DNA of 64,000 bases from an uncultured Aquimarina sp. (GCA_947489685.1 CANLEM010000001.1:248001-312000); one strand, 5' to 3'; shown: positions 1 to 9,832, numbered from the stretch's first letter. The notes: generated from the sequence alone by a model not told the origin. Numbers and translations: made by a program.

Positions 1-1
1 C

Positions 2-391
2 ATCGAGAATATAATTGCTTTAGAGAAAGAACGCTATGAAAAAAGAGTAGAGATTGAGTATGTTGTAAAGGGTGATATCGAAAGCGTAAAGATACCACCT
101 TTGATCCTAGTACCGTTTATTGAGAATGCCTTTAAGCATGGTCTTAAAAACGAGGTTAAAAAAGGATGGATTAAAGTTACTATCAATGTATCTAAAGAAG
201 AATTGTTTTTTACAGCGCAGAATAGCATTTCTAAACAAGAAGAAGAAAACAACAACGGTGGTTTGGGCCTTCAGAATATTTGCCGTAGGTTAGATTTGTT
301 ATATGGCAAGCGTAAAAATTTAGAAATTAACAAAACTGAAGATGCTTTTATTGTTAACTTAATTATTAAATTACTTCAAGATGAAGCTTAA
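2..391 (+). CDS. Sensor histidine kinase, LytS/YehU type (3' part)
   Basis: Only the C-terminal part is in the window; the reading frame is open from base 2, so the gene starts upstream. The visible protein carries the H-box remnant and the HATPase N-box (PFIENAFKHG), followed by a glycine-rich G-box (NNGGLGLQNICRRL). This is the order seen in membrane-linked LytS/YehU kinases that lack a classical HisKA domain. It overlaps the next gene, a LytTR response regulator, by 11 bases, so the two are translated together and almost certainly form a two-component pair. The signal sensed cannot be told because the N-terminal domain is missing. Confidence 0.88.
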   Translation: MENIIALEKERYEKRVEIEYVVKGDIESVKIPPLILVPFIENAFKHGLKNEVKKGWIKVTINVSKEELFFTAQNSISKQEEENNNGGLGLQNICRRLDLLYGKRKNLEINKTEDAFIVNLIIKLLQDEA

Positions 392-1088
392 ATGCCTAAT
401 AGTTGATGATGAACCTATTGCACAAAATATTGTGAAAGGGTTTATTGAAGATACACCAGATCTAGAGGTTTTTGAGATATGTGATAATGCAATGGAAGCA
501 CTTAAAGTCTTGCAAGAAAATGTAATTGACATTTTGTTTTTGGATATTGAAATGCCTAAAATTAGCGGTTTAAGTTTTTTGAAAACATTAAGCGTTCCAC
601 CGGCAACAATTATTACTACAGCGTACAGAGAATTTGCCTTAGAAGGATTTGAATTGGATGTTGTAGATTACCTCTTAAAACCCTTTTCTTTTGAGCGTTT
701 TTTAAAGGCGGTGAATAAAGTAAGTAGAAATCATGAAATTCGCGTTCCGGAACCTCAGGTATGTGAAAAAACCTATGAATATTTTAAAGTAGATCGTAAA
801 AATATTAGAATAGATTATGCCAATATCATTTATATAGAGGGGTTAAGCAATTATGTAAAGATCCATCTCAACGATAAACATTATGTGGTATACCATAAAC
901 TCATCGACTTACAACATTTACTTCCTGCCGATCAATTTGCCCGTATTCATAAGTCGTATATCGTCGCCTTTGACAAAATCAAAGCATATGGAGCAGATTA
1001 TGTAGAGGTTTGGGGTAGACAACTCTCTATTGGTAATACGTACAAAGAAAATTTTCTCGCGGTCCTTTCTAGAAGAAATCATGGGTAA
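381..1088 (+). CDS. LytTR family response regulator
   Basis: The 235-residue protein has a receiver domain (about 1-120) with acidic residues D9/D10, phospho-acceptor D55 in LFLDIEMP, and the conserved lysine K100 in LLKPF. A LytTR DNA-binding domain (about 130-230, with IIYIEGLSNYVKIHL) follows. It should be phosphorylated by the kinase encoded just upstream and then bind DNA as a transcription regulator. The 11-base overlap with the kinase gene supports one operon. Length and domain order are typical; targets are unknown. Confidence 0.93.
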   Translation: MKLKCLIVDDEPIAQNIVKGFIEDTPDLEVFEICDNAMEALKVLQENVIDILFLDIEMPKISGLSFLKTLSVPPATIITTAYREFALEGFELDVVDYLLKPFSFERFLKAVNKVSRNHEIRVPEPQVCEKTYEYFKVDRKNIRIDYANIIYIEGLSNYVKIHLNDKHYVVYHKLIDLQHLLPADQFARIHKSYIVAFDKIKAYGADYVEVWGRQLSIGNTYKENFLAVLSRRNHG

Positions 1089-1108
1089 ATCAGGAGTAAA
1101 TGGTATTA

Positions 1109-2500
1109 TTAATGCTTTCTATGTATCCATTCATTAAAATCAATATATCCCAGAACTTGATCAGGAATCGGATACGTCATTAAGTCCTTTTTTAAACTAT
1201 CAAAAGCAATTCTTTTTTCAGGTTGTGAATAGATTACTGTTTTGGATAAAAATTTCAGAAGAGTTTTTTCATAGGAATCTATGTTTTTTTGTTTTTTCAA
1301 ATGTTTTTTCATGGTATCGATTAAATACCTTAGTGTAAATCCGTTTCCTAATTCGTAATGAACCAAGAGGTTTAACCAGTAGGTGTACGTAATCAGATCT
1401 TTTCGATCTTTTTTACTTTGGTGGTTTAAAATATTATTAATCCATTGAAGCGCTTTTTTATTATCTTTTTTCATAAAATAAATTACTGCAAACTGAAAGT
1501 TGAATGATAATTTGTAATTATCAGGAACCAAGGTTTTATGCTGGCCTATAAACTCCTGAATTTCATGCACAACTTCATGAGTAGTGTGCAATTCTTTTAG
1601 GTTTCGATGTATTTCTAGCTCGATATTATAGAGCCTTAATTTTTCTTTAATTAATGATGCAGAAATGGTATTAATTTTTTGCGCTCTTTGTTTGATTAAT
1701 AAGATTCTAACAAAAGCTTCTTTGTACTGTTTTTTAAATACCAAAAAGCCTAAAAGGTTATTGCAAACAGAAAAATACATTGCAAAAAACTCTTTGAGCA
1801 ATTCGGGTTGTTGCTCCCATTCTTTAATAAGCTCTTCTAATGTGCGTCTGGCTTTGTCATGATCCTTGGCGAGTAGTAGCTTTCTGTATTTATGAAGAGT
1901 TTTTAAGGTTTTATTCTGCAATGAAACACTTTTTTTATGGGAAAGCGAGAACTGTCCGGGGTCGATATTAGCTAGCAGTAAGTCAATGTATTCATTAGTA
2001 GATTTAAGCGTTTGTTTTTGATTTTGAATAATGCTTTTTAGAGTTTCAAAATCTTGAGGATGCAAGGCTTGATGTACTTTTCTTTTCCAATCTTGTATTT
2101 GAAATAACAAGGTATCTTGTTGAAAGTTTGTTGCTTTTTTTTCGGCCCGTTTCAACTCACTTTCGCAAATGGCATATTGTCCTTTATGAAACAAAATTTC
2201 GACATTACGAATGATATCTATGAGTTCGGCATTTTTAGAGATTTTAGAATGATAATTGCGTAAAGATTGGAGGATACGATGCTTCAAATAGTTTTTGATC
2301 GTGGTTAATTGATCAACAAAAGCTTTATCCCTAAAAAGTATCTTGATTTCGGATTCGTTATAGATGTTTTGAGCCTCAATAGCATCAAATAGAAGAAGAT
2401 ACTCTGCAGTTTCATTTCCTTGTGCGCTAAGTTTAAAATAACGTTTCTCACTTTTGGATAGGGACTTGATTAAGTAAAAGAGCTCTTCATTTTTTTTCAT
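1109..2500 (-). CDS. Conserved helical protein of unknown function
   Basis: This 463-residue protein begins MKKNEELFYLIKSLSKSEKRYF, has no signal peptide or membrane segment, and is lysine-rich and apparently all helical, with possible degenerate TPR-like helix pairs. Proteins starting this way recur in Flavobacteria as conserved hypotheticals, from memory of the group; no function is known to me. It converges on the LytTR gene and diverges from the VOC gene, so it is probably a single-gene unit. A scaffold or RNA/protein-binding role is possible but unsupported. Confidence 0.75.
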   Translation of the reverse strand: MKKNEELFYLIKSLSKSEKRYFKLSAQGNETAEYLLLFDAIEAQNIYNESEIKILFRDKAFVDQLTTIKNYLKHRILQSLRNYHSKISKNAELIDIIRNVEILFHKGQYAICESELKRAEKKATNFQQDTLLFQIQDWKRKVHQALHPQDFETLKSIIQNQKQTLKSTNEYIDLLLANIDPGQFSLSHKKSVSLQNKTLKTLHKYRKLLLAKDHDKARRTLEELIKEWEQQPELLKEFFAMYFSVCNNLLGFLVFKKQYKEAFVRILLIKQRAQKINTISASLIKEKLRLYNIELEIHRNLKELHTTHEVVHEIQEFIGQHKTLVPDNYKLSFNFQFAVIYFMKKDNKKALQWINNILNHQSKKDRKDLITYTYWLNLLVHYELGNGFTLRYLIDTMKKHLKKQKNIDSYEKTLLKFLSKTVIYSQPEKRIAFDSLKKDLMTYPIPDQVLGYIDFNEWIHRKH

Positions 2501-2554
2501 ATTAGAAACCTATGTTTTTTCAAAAATATAATTTTTTTGATTATGATGATCAAG

Positions 2555-2562
2555 TATCTTTG
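2555..2562 (+). promoter_or_regulatory. -7 element (TATCTTTG) of the VOC gene
   Basis: TATCTTTG fits the Bacteroidetes sigma-A -7 consensus TAnnTTTG exactly and lies 27 bases before the VOC start. A TTG at 2537-2539 lies only 15 bases upstream, shorter than the usual spacing, so only the -7 box is well supported. Confidence 0.5.
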
Positions 2563-2589
2563 AGTAATTATGAATCAAAAAAATAAATT

Positions 2590-2955
2590 ATGATGGCAAG
2601 TGCAATTAGTTGGTTTGAAATACCAAGTACCAATTTTGAAAGAGCGGTTAAGTTTTATAATGAGCTTTTGGAAGCCGAATTACAACCTATGGAAATGGAT
2701 TTTAAGATGGCCTTCTTTCCTTATAAAGAAGGAGGAGTAGGAGGTTGCATTACTCACGGTAATGGTAATAAACCTTCACAAGAAGGTACGTTTGCTTACT
2801 TAAACGGTGGAGAGGATTTATCTGTGCCTTTAGCTAGAGTTGAAAAAGCTGGTGGTACAGTAGTTATGCCTAAAACTTCATTAGGAGAAAACGGTTTTAT
2901 GGCCATATTTTTGGATACCGAAGGTAATCGCGTGGCTTTTCATTCAATGAAATAA
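2590..2955 (+). CDS. VOC family protein (glyoxalase/bleomycin-resistance fold)
   Basis: The 121-residue protein is a single VOC-type unit pair, with the opening ISWFEIPSTNFERAVKFYNELL and the closing FMAIFLDTEGNRVAFHSMK typical of the superfamily, whose members bind a metal through H/E/Q side chains. Substrate cannot be inferred. Two ATG codons stand in tandem; either could be used. It heads a run of three same-strand genes (VOC, DUF2461, TfoX-like) with 35 and 2 bases between them, so they are probably co-transcribed. Confidence 0.85.
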   Translation: MMASAISWFEIPSTNFERAVKFYNELLEAELQPMEMDFKMAFFPYKEGGVGGCITHGNGNKPSQEGTFAYLNGGEDLSVPLARVEKAGGTVVMPKTSLGENGFMAIFLDTEGNRVAFHSMK

Positions 2956-2990
2956 TAGCTCATTATCAAACCTTTTTTAATTATATCCAG

Positions 2991-3656
2991 ATGAAATATT
3001 TCACAAAAGATTTTATTGATTTTTTTAAAGAACTCGCAAAAAATAATCATAAAGATTGGTTTCACGCGCACAAAAAAAGGTATGAAACAAGTGTGAAAAC
3101 GCCATTTACAAATTTTGTAGATGCACTTATCAGCGAAATACAAAGGCATGATCCTGATTTACAAATAGAACCAAAGGATTGTATATTGCGTATACATAGA
3201 GATATTCGATTTTCTAAGGATAAATCACCATATAATTTGCATTATACTGCATTCGTTTCAAAAGGAGGAAAAAAGGATAAAAGTATTCCGGGAATTTTTG
3301 TGCGATTTGCTCCGGATATGATTGGTATTATGGGAGGATGTTTTGGACCTACAAAAGAACAACTATTGAGGATTAGAACAAGCATCAGAAATGATCCAAA
3401 AGAATTTAAAGGATTGATTGAAAATAAAGATTTTGTGCAAAGATTTGGAGAAATTAAGGGAGAAGTCATGAAGCGAATCCCTAAAGAATGGAAAGAAGCT
3501 TGTGAAAAAGAACCACTAATTGCTCATAAACAGTTCTATTTTGTTGGCGAAGAAAGTTCGGATTTGATCACTAGTACTGCTTTGATGGATGAAATGATGA
3601 AGTATTGGAAAGCAATGCAGCCTGTAAATGAATATTTAGCCAAAGTAATTCAATAA
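2991..3656 (+). CDS. DUF2461 domain-containing protein
   Basis: The 221-residue protein matches the DUF2461 pattern: an N-terminal FFKELAKNNHKDWFHAHKKRYE block, then RIHRDIRFSKDKSPY, then a glycine-rich stretch (GIMGGCFGP). It has no signal peptide, so it is cytosolic. The family is widespread in Bacteroidota and its biochemical role is not established. It ends two bases before the TfoX-like gene, implying translational coupling. Confidence 0.85.
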   Translation: MKYFTKDFIDFFKELAKNNHKDWFHAHKKRYETSVKTPFTNFVDALISEIQRHDPDLQIEPKDCILRIHRDIRFSKDKSPYNLHYTAFVSKGGKKDKSIPGIFVRFAPDMIGIMGGCFGPTKEQLLRIRTSIRNDPKEFKGLIENKDFVQRFGEIKGEVMKRIPKEWKEACEKEPLIAHKQFYFVGEESSDLITSTALMDEMMKYWKAMQPVNEYLAKVIQ

Positions 3657-3658
3657 GT

Positions 3659-4018
3659 ATGGCATACAACGAATTTATAGCGGATCGAATTCGTCAGATT
3701 TTTCGAGAAAAGAGGGCTAATTTTTACGAAAAGAAAATGATGGGTGGGCTTTGCTTTATGGTAGATGATAAGATGTGTTGCGGAATCCATTTTGATAAGA
3801 AAAAGGAAATGGATCTTCTTATGGCGAGAATAGGTCGAGATGCGATTAATGAAGCAATGAAAAAAGAAGGATGCCTCCCCATGGATTTTACAGGCAGACC
3901 CATGAAGGGTTTTGTCTTCGTAACCCCTGATGGCTTTGATATGGATAGTGATCTTGATTATTGGATACAGTTATGTCTAGACTTTAATCCTTTGGCAAAA
4001 AGCAGTAAGAAAAAGTAA
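3659..4018 (+). CDS. TfoX/Sxy N-terminal domain protein
   Basis: This 119-residue protein has the TfoX N-terminal domain signature (KKMMGGLCFMVDDKMCCGI, residues about 26-45, with the later GFVFVTPDG). Stand-alone N-terminal domains like this are common and are not by themselves evidence of natural competence. It is the last gene of the VOC-DUF2461-TfoX run and is followed by a hairpin terminator at 4058-4095. Confidence 0.85.
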   Translation: MAYNEFIADRIRQIFREKRANFYEKKMMGGLCFMVDDKMCCGIHFDKKKEMDLLMARIGRDAINEAMKKEGCLPMDFTGRPMKGFVFVTPDGFDMDSDLDYWIQLCLDFNPLAKSSKKK

Positions 4019-4057
4019 GAGTTATGTGATGATGACAAACTTTGAAACTGATCAATT

Positions 4058-4095
4058 AAAAAGTCCCTTCTGCTTATAAACAAAAGGGACTTTTT
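4058..4095. terminator. Bidirectional Rho-independent terminator
   Basis: A perfect 12-bp inverted repeat (AAAAAGTCCCTT at 4058-4069 with AAGGGACTTTTT at 4084-4095) gives T-runs on both strands. It lies between the convergent TfoX-like gene and the large secreted protein gene and can serve both. Confidence 0.88.
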
Positions 4096-4115
4096 AAAAT
4101 ATATTTAGGATATAC

Positions 4116-7100
4116 TTAATTTCGCATTAATTTTTTAATGGAGCGACCTTTGTCGGTTTCAACCAAAATAAAATATATACCTGATTTAAGTGAAGAAATA
4201 TCAAAAGTCGTGTTCGTTGTTTCAAATACTTTTCTTCCGTAATTATTATAAACGATAATGCTTCTTACTTCAGAAAGCGTGATAGTAACCTTACCATCCT
4301 TGGTAGGATTAGGATATAATTTGGACAACGATAATTCGTTATCTACTTCTTCTGCATCGACGTTTTCAAGTGTAACACATAAAGATCTTTGGGAGCAATC
4401 ATTTACTATAATATCTACGGCATATGAACCATTTTCGGTAGCGGTAAATGAGGAGTTTGTGGCTCCTGCAATAGGTTCATTCGTATCACAATTAATCCAT
4501 TGATAAGTTGCCCCATTAATACTATTGGCAATAAGGGTTGGGGAATTATTAGTTATTGCAACATTGGGCAATGCAGATATGTTTACAGTAATATCGCTAC
4601 TGTCTGCACAGATACCTGTAGTGGTATACGTAATAACATATGTTCCTGGAGTAGATTGTGATAGATCAATCAAACCAGAGTTTTGATCAATACTTATTCC
4701 TGTGGTGCTGGAGAATATTCCTCCGGTTGTTCCTGTAATAGTTGGTATTGGATTGGTAGCACTGGTACAATAACTGGTGTTGTCATACGCAAAACTGGGA
4801 TCATCTACAGCTACAATAGTTACCGATACTTCGCTACTATCTGGACAGATTCCTGCAGTGGTATAGGTTACTTGGTATGATCCGGGTGTACTATTTGCGA
4901 TATCAATACTTCCTGTGGTAGGATCAATGCTTAACCCTGCGGTGCTCGAGAATGTTCCTCCTGTAGTACCTGTAATAGTTGGTGTTGGATCAATAGCACT
5001 CGTACAATAACTGGTGTTGTCATACGCAAAACTAGGATCATCTACCGCTACAATAGTAACCGATACCTCACTACTCTCTGGGCAGATTCCTGCAGTGGTA
5101 TAGGTTACTTGGTATGATCCAGGTGTACTATTACCAATATCAATACTTCCTGTGGTAGGATCAATGCTTAACCCTGTGGTGCTAGAAAATGCTCCTCCGG
5201 TAGTACCTGTAATAGTCGGTGTTGGATCAGTAGCACTGGTACAATAACTGGCAGTATCATAGGCAAAACCAGGATCTTCTACCGCTACAATAGTTACCGA
5301 TACCTCGCTACTATCTGGACAGATTCCTGCAGTGGTATAGGTTACTTGGTATGATCCGGGTGTACTATTTGTAATATCAATACTTCCTGTGGTAGGATCA
5401 ATACTTAATCCTGTGGTGCTCGAGAATGTCCCTCCGGTTGTTCCTGTAATAGTTGGTGTTGGATCAATAGCGCTCGTGCAATAACTGGTGTTGCCATATG
5501 CAAAACCAGGATCGTCTACCGCTACAATAGTTACCGATACCTCGCTACTCTCTGGGCAGATTCCTGCAGTGGTATAGGTTACTTGATATGATCCAGGTGT
5601 ACTATTACCAATATCAATGCTTCCTGTGGTAGGATCAATACTTAATCCTGTGGTGCTAGAGAATGTTCCTCCAGTTGTTCCTGTAATAGTTGGTGTTGGA
5701 TCAGTAGCACTCTTACAATAACTGGTAGTATCATACGCAAAACCAGGATCGTCTACAGCTACAATAGTAACAGATACCTCGCTACTCTCTGGGCAGACTC
5801 CTGTAGTGGTATAGGTTACCTGGTATGATCCAGGCGTACTATTACCAATATCAATACTTCCTGTGGTAGGATCAATACTTAATCCTGTGGTGCTAGAAAA
5901 TACTCCTCCGGTAGTACCCGAAATAATTGGAGTAGGATTGCTATCACTAGTACAATATGAGTTGGCATTATAAGAAAAACTTGGATCATCAGAAAGAATA
6001 ACATCCAGAACAAAATCACTTGTATTTGGGCAAGTACCTGCTGTAGTATATGTTACCGTATAAGGCCCGGGCGTACTATTGCCAACATCAATACTTCCTG
6101 TATCGGGATCAATGCTTAATCCTGTGGTGCTAGAAAATGTTCCGCCGGCCAAACCTGTAATTGTTGGTGCGGTATTTGAGTCGTTTGTACAATAGGTAGT
6201 GCTGTCATAAGTAAAAGAGGGGTCATCTAATTCATTTACATTAATAGTAAGTGTCAAACAAGTAGCGGTTGCCTCGTCTATACAGGTTATGTCACCATCC
6301 TCTCCTCTGATATAATATGTAGTGCTTGGCGCATTAGGTGTAACCTCAAGAGTACCAGTATTAGTGGTGATTGTACCTAGTAAGGTACCACCGCAATCAT
6401 CTGAGTAAACAGACCAGGTCGAAGCTATATTTAGGTTTCCTGATACGGTTATTGTAGAGGTTTCTCCCTGGCAGGTCACTGGTGTAAATGATAATGTTGG
6501 TGTATCTGGAAGTACACATACAGGAACCTGACTAAACCAGGCAAATCTTGCCACATTAAAACTACCCAAAATAGCATCTTTTAATCCATCTCCATTTACA
6601 TCTCCAAAATCTATAGTAGGAAAACTCCCGATCTCTCCGCGAGTTAATTCTCCATTAAACAATTGCTGCGGAGAAGATGCAAAATCTGGTTCTGAAATAG
6701 TTCCTACATTCTCTATCCATCGTACAAATCCTCCATCAATCATAAAGAACATATCATAATCCCCATCTTTATCAAAATCTTCAAAAACAGGTATAGGTAC
6801 ATCCATATTGGTATATGCATTTTCATCATCCCAAGGGCTATCTGCTTCAGATTGGAGTTCAAAAACAGGATTTTCTTTATCGCCAATGTTTTTGTAGTAA
6901 GTTAATTTATCTCCGCCCAAGGCAACTAGATCAAGATCTGTGTCATTATCCAAATCAACAAAACCTAAACCAGGAAATTCTGAAATTTCTTGATCGTTGA
7001 GCCCAGGTAATCCATCAGGAATATAATCGAAAACTGGTGTTTCTGGTGTTCCTATATTTCTATAAAATAGGATGTCGTTATTGCGATCACCTTCGTAATC

Positions 7101-7550
7101 GTAATCTGTTCCTACAAACAAATCCAAGTCACCATCGTCATCAATATCTACCAACTGGGGTCTGTTTTGATTTCTTGAGGTTAAATCACGATCAATCCAT
7201 ATAGTATCCAGGGTAGGAATAGAAGCCGCTACCCAATTAGGAGCAGTTGGCGTACCATCGTTTTCGAAAAAATGTAAAGTACCTCCCTGACTTCCTGATA
7301 TAAAATCAAGATCATCATCATTATCAAGATCTCCTAGAACTGCTGATTGAAGACGACCTAGAGTTATCGGTGTGCTTGGTATATCGGCTACATCCAAGCC
7401 TGCTGGTTCTGACCCGGGCCCTGTAGAGGTGCCATCGGGATTGTTAAGAAGCCTTCCTCCTTTAAACTCCCAACTTATATAATCTGCCTGAGCAAATATG
7501 GATAGCCCCCCCAAAAGAAAAAACAAAAATAATGGTAGTAGTTTTTTCAT
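4116..7550 (-). CDS. Secreted FG-GAP and tandem-repeat protein with T9SS sorting domain
   Basis: The 1144-residue protein starts with a signal peptide (about 1-20). Residues about 45-345 hold five FG-GAP/VCBS-like blades with acidic loops such as DIDDDGDLDLFV and DVNGDGLKDAIL, implying a calcium-binding beta-propeller. A cysteine-containing Ig-like region follows. Then come seven near-identical 79-residue units (about 437-985), each with a CTS or CTN cysteine, TTGG and STPGSYQVTYTT. The last 75 residues, starting LYPNPTKDGKVTI and ending in lysine/arginine-rich IKKLMRN, form a type IX secretion sorting domain. It is probably exported to the surface or medium; ligand unknown. The next gene diverges 400 bases away. 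Confidence 0.9.
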   Translation of the reverse strand: MKKLLPLFLFFLLGGLSIFAQADYISWEFKGGRLLNNPDGTSTGPGSEPAGLDVADIPSTPITLGRLQSAVLGDLDNDDDLDFISGSQGGTLHFFENDGTPTAPNWVAASIPTLDTIWIDRDLTSRNQNRPQLVDIDDDGDLDLFVGTDYDYEGDRNNDILFYRNIGTPETPVFDYIPDGLPGLNDQEISEFPGLGFVDLDNDTDLDLVALGGDKLTYYKNIGDKENPVFELQSEADSPWDDENAYTNMDVPIPVFEDFDKDGDYDMFFMIDGGFVRWIENVGTISEPDFASSPQQLFNGELTRGEIGSFPTIDFGDVNGDGLKDAILGSFNVARFAWFSQVPVCVLPDTPTLSFTPVTCQGETSTITVSGNLNIASTWSVYSDDCGGTLLGTITTNTGTLEVTPNAPSTTYYIRGEDGDITCIDEATATCLTLTINVNELDDPSFTYDSTTYCTNDSNTAPTITGLAGGTFSSTTGLSIDPDTGSIDVGNSTPGPYTVTYTTAGTCPNTSDFVLDVILSDDPSFSYNANSYCTSDSNPTPIISGTTGGVFSSTTGLSIDPTTGSIDIGNSTPGSYQVTYTTTGVCPESSEVSVTIVAVDDPGFAYDTTSYCKSATDPTPTITGTTGGTFSSTTGLSIDPTTGSIDIGNSTPGSYQVTYTTAGICPESSEVSVTIVAVDDPGFAYGNTSYCTSAIDPTPTITGTTGGTFSSTTGLSIDPTTGSIDITNSTPGSYQVTYTTAGICPDSSEVSVTIVAVEDPGFAYDTASYCTSATDPTPTITGTTGGAFSSTTGLSIDPTTGSIDIGNSTPGSYQVTYTTAGICPESSEVSVTIVAVDDPSFAYDNTSYCTSAIDPTPTITGTTGGTFSSTAGLSIDPTTGSIDIANSTPGSYQVTYTTAGICPDSSEVSVTIVAVDDPSFAYDNTSYCTSATNPIPTITGTTGGIFSSTTGISIDQNSGLIDLSQSTPGTYVITYTTTGICADSSDITVNISALPNVAITNNSPTLIANSINGATYQWINCDTNEPIAGATNSSFTATENGSYAVDIIVNDCSQRSLCVTLENVDAEEVDNELSLSKLYPNPTKDGKVTITLSEVRSIIVYNNYGRKVFETTNTTFDISSLKSGIYFILVETDKGRSIKKLMRN
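4600..6240 (-). repeat. Seven tandem 237-bp coding repeats
   Basis: The block TCCTGTGGTA recurs at 4911, 5148, 5385, 5622 and 5859, with the variant TCCTGTATCG at 6096. The period is exactly 237 bases (79 codons). The unit nearest the 3' end of the gene (around 4674) is diverged. Units are nearly identical at the DNA level, so copy number may vary between strains. Confidence 0.9.
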
Positions 7551-7949
7551 AACTATATGATTTTAAATAACAATTTACTACTTAATATACCTTGTAGATA
7601 TATTTTTTGCGAATCAGTGTGTCTTATTTATATATACACAACATATTAAAGAGAATGTATTAAATACTCTAACTTGATTTTATGAGTGTATGTTGATATA
7701 AAAAGGGGGAAGTATAATTAATTCAATAATTAGTACAAAATTAATAATTCAATTGCTATTAAACAAGATAAAATCGAAGGTTTTTCCGTAATCATGTTTC
7801 AAAGATATTCGAGCTAGTTTAGTCTAGGTTTTAAAATAAATTGATCTTCGGTACTTTTTTATATATAGAACTCATATGCAGTAAGTTCATTAAAAAGATG
7901 TATTCACTCTTTTCTGTAATCCATCACGAATTTTCTCGACCTATAACAT
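7551..7949. other. Intergenic region between divergent genes
   Basis: This AT-rich 399-base spacer separates the secreted repeat protein gene (minus) and the ABC permease gene (plus). It must hold promoters for both, but I see no perfect TAnnTTTG box; TAGGTTTT near 7825-7832 is the closest plus-strand match. I see no small ORF with coding character, no tRNA and no strong hairpin. Confidence 0.5.
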
Positions 7950-9167
7950 ATGCCTAAACCGATTTTTAATAAAACCAACATATTTATTGCATTACAATAC
8001 CTATCTGCTCGCAAAAAACAGAGCTTTCTGGCGACATTGGGTGTAATGTTGGGCGTAACTACTTTTATTGTCATGATTAATTTTATGACAGGAGTTAACG
8101 ATTTTTTGGATGATGCTGTTTTTAACGGAAGCCCTGACATCATTGTCAAATCAACACAAAAGACACATTCAAGAAAACAATCTTTTGACACGCGAATAAA
8201 CAGTTTAGAGAATGCTAAAAAAATACAGGCTTTTTTAGGCAAAAAAGAGAATGTTCAATCAATTGCACAACAAATAATCTCGCCAGCAATTTTGGTGAGT
8301 GATGTGCAACAACTACCAGGAAGTATTAATGGTGTTTTTCCTGCAGAGGAAGACCAAATGGTAGATCTTCAAAGAAGATTGATCGAAGGAAAGGGATTTC
8401 AAAGTTTAAATAATGAAAATACAATACTGTTGGGAGTTAGTTTGGCCAAAAGACTTCAGGTTTCGGTAGGCGATGAGTTGAAAATGATTCTTCCCAACGG
8501 AAAAAATATGCAATTAAAAGTTTCAGGTATTTTTAGTTTCGGAATTACAACTATTGATAATGTTCGCACCTATTTTTCGGCTAAAACTTTACAAAAATTA
8601 TTAGATCAGGAAAATGCAATTACGGCAATTCATATCAAGCTAAAAGATCGAGATAATGTAGACCTTAAAACTGCTATTTCGCAAAATTTTAAAGAAACCA
8701 ATGTAGAAGATTGGAAAGATAGCAATAAGACTATTGTAATTGGCAACAAGGTTCGTGATATCCTTACCTGGTCTGTATCCTTTGCACTATTATTGGTGGC
8801 CGGATTTGGGATTTATAACATCCTTAATATTACTGTGATTCAGAAAAGAAAAGATATAGCAGTGCTAAAAACGATAGGGTACTCTAGCAGAGATGTGGTT
8901 TTTATATTTCTGGTGCAATCCCTAATTATTGGACTAATAGGTGCATTCTTTGGAGTTGTGTTGGGATACGTTCTTAGCTACATGATTTCTATTACCCCCT
9001 TAGATACTTCAGATTTTATTATTGTAGATACATACCCCATTAATTTTAAAGCAATTTATTACGTATTAGGATTCTCATTCGGATTGCTAACTACCATTTT
9101 TGCGGGATATTTTCCGTCTAAGAAAGCAAGTAAGGTGGATCCTGTAACTATTATTAGAGGCATATGA
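7950..9167 (+). CDS. ABC transporter permease, FtsX/MacB type
   Basis: The 405-residue protein has one N-terminal membrane segment (about 25-45, LATLGVMLGVTTFIVMINF), a periplasmic MacB-like core domain, and three C-terminal segments around 270-290, 320-345 and 365-385. That is the layout of LolC/MacB-class permeases that drive periplasmic mechanotransmission or lipoprotein/peptide export rather than forming a channel. Its stop overlaps the start of the ATPase gene by four bases, so the pair forms one transporter. No membrane-fusion partner (MacA) lies nearby. Substrate is unknown; the RiPP cluster starts 3 kb further on but no direct link is seen. Confidence 0.88.
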   Translation: MPKPIFNKTNIFIALQYLSARKKQSFLATLGVMLGVTTFIVMINFMTGVNDFLDDAVFNGSPDIIVKSTQKTHSRKQSFDTRINSLENAKKIQAFLGKKENVQSIAQQIISPAILVSDVQQLPGSINGVFPAEEDQMVDLQRRLIEGKGFQSLNNENTILLGVSLAKRLQVSVGDELKMILPNGKNMQLKVSGIFSFGITTIDNVRTYFSAKTLQKLLDQENAITAIHIKLKDRDNVDLKTAISQNFKETNVEDWKDSNKTIVIGNKVRDILTWSVSFALLLVAGFGIYNILNITVIQKRKDIAVLKTIGYSSRDVVFIFLVQSLIIGLIGAFFGVVLGYVLSYMISITPLDTSDFIIVDTYPINFKAIYYVLGFSFGLLTTIFAGYFPSKKASKVDPVTIIRGI

Positions 9168-9832
9168 TATTACAAGCGCAACAGATCAATAAATTTTTTA
9201 AGGATCCAGAAAGACATCAAGTATTGCATAACATTTCTTTGGATATTCAGAAAGGTGAACTGCTATCAATTTTTGGAGAATCAGGAAGCGGTAAATCTAC
9301 ACTACTTTATATTTTGTCAACTTTGGATACCGATTTTAAAGGGTCATTGCAGATTAAGGGTAAGGATATAAAAACCTTGTCACCTTTGGCGCTTACAGAC
9401 TTTAGAAATCAACATATTGGTTTTGTATATCAATTTCACTATTTACTACCAGAGTTTAGTGTATTACAAAATATTATGCTTCCTGCTATGAAGTTAACTC
9501 AAAAGAGTATCGAAGAAATAAAACATGATGCATTAGTATTACTAGAAGATATAGGTATGAAAGATTTTGCAAAAAGACCTTCGTATAAGTTATCTGGCGG
9601 GCAACAACAACGAGTGGCAATTGCCAGAGCATTGATTAATGATCCTGCATTGATTATTGCAGATGAGCCTACAGGTAATTTGGATCAAAAAAACACCGAT
9701 ATTGTATTTGATCTTCTTAAAGAAATTACCAAAGAAAAAGGCAAAACTGTTGTGATCGCAACACATAATTCAAAAATTTATAAAAATTCTCACCGTACTA
9801 TTGAAATGATTGACGGTTCTATTCGACTATAA
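9164..9832 (+). CDS. ABC transporter ATP-binding protein (MacB/LolD type)
   Basis: The 222-residue ATPase has Walker [10 protein letters not shown] (38-46), Q-loop [13 protein letters not shown], the signature [15 protein letters not shown], Walker [13 protein letters not shown] and the H-loop ATHNS. It is a stand-alone nucleotide-binding subunit of the LolD/MacB class and partners the FtsX-type permease whose gene overlaps its start by four bases. All catalytic motifs are intact. Confidence 0.93.
   Translation: MILQAQQINKFFKDPERHQVLHNISLDIQKGELLSIFGESGSGKSTLLYILSTLDTDFKGSLQIKGKDIKTLSPLALTDFRNQHIGFVYQFHYLLPEFSVLQNIMLPAMKLTQKSIEEIKHDALVLLEDIGMKDFAKRPSYKLSGGQQQRVAIARALINDPALIIADEPTGNLDQKNTDIVFDLLKEITKEKGKTVVIATHNSKIYKNSHRTIEMIDGSIRL

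Noticed and set aside
4258..4880. Plus-strand ORFs opposite the secreted repeat protein
   Set aside because: Antisense to clear repeats with a signal peptide and T9SS domain; they exist only because the repeat lacks stops in that frame.
4600..6240. CRISPR-like regularity
   Set aside because: The 237-bp period is in frame within a long protein; there are no short repeats with unique spacers and no cas genes.
7950..9832. ABC pair as the lanthipeptide exporter
   Set aside because: It is FtsX/MacB type without C39 peptidase domain, is 3 kb from the locus, and is co-directional with a DCC gene rather than RiPP genes.
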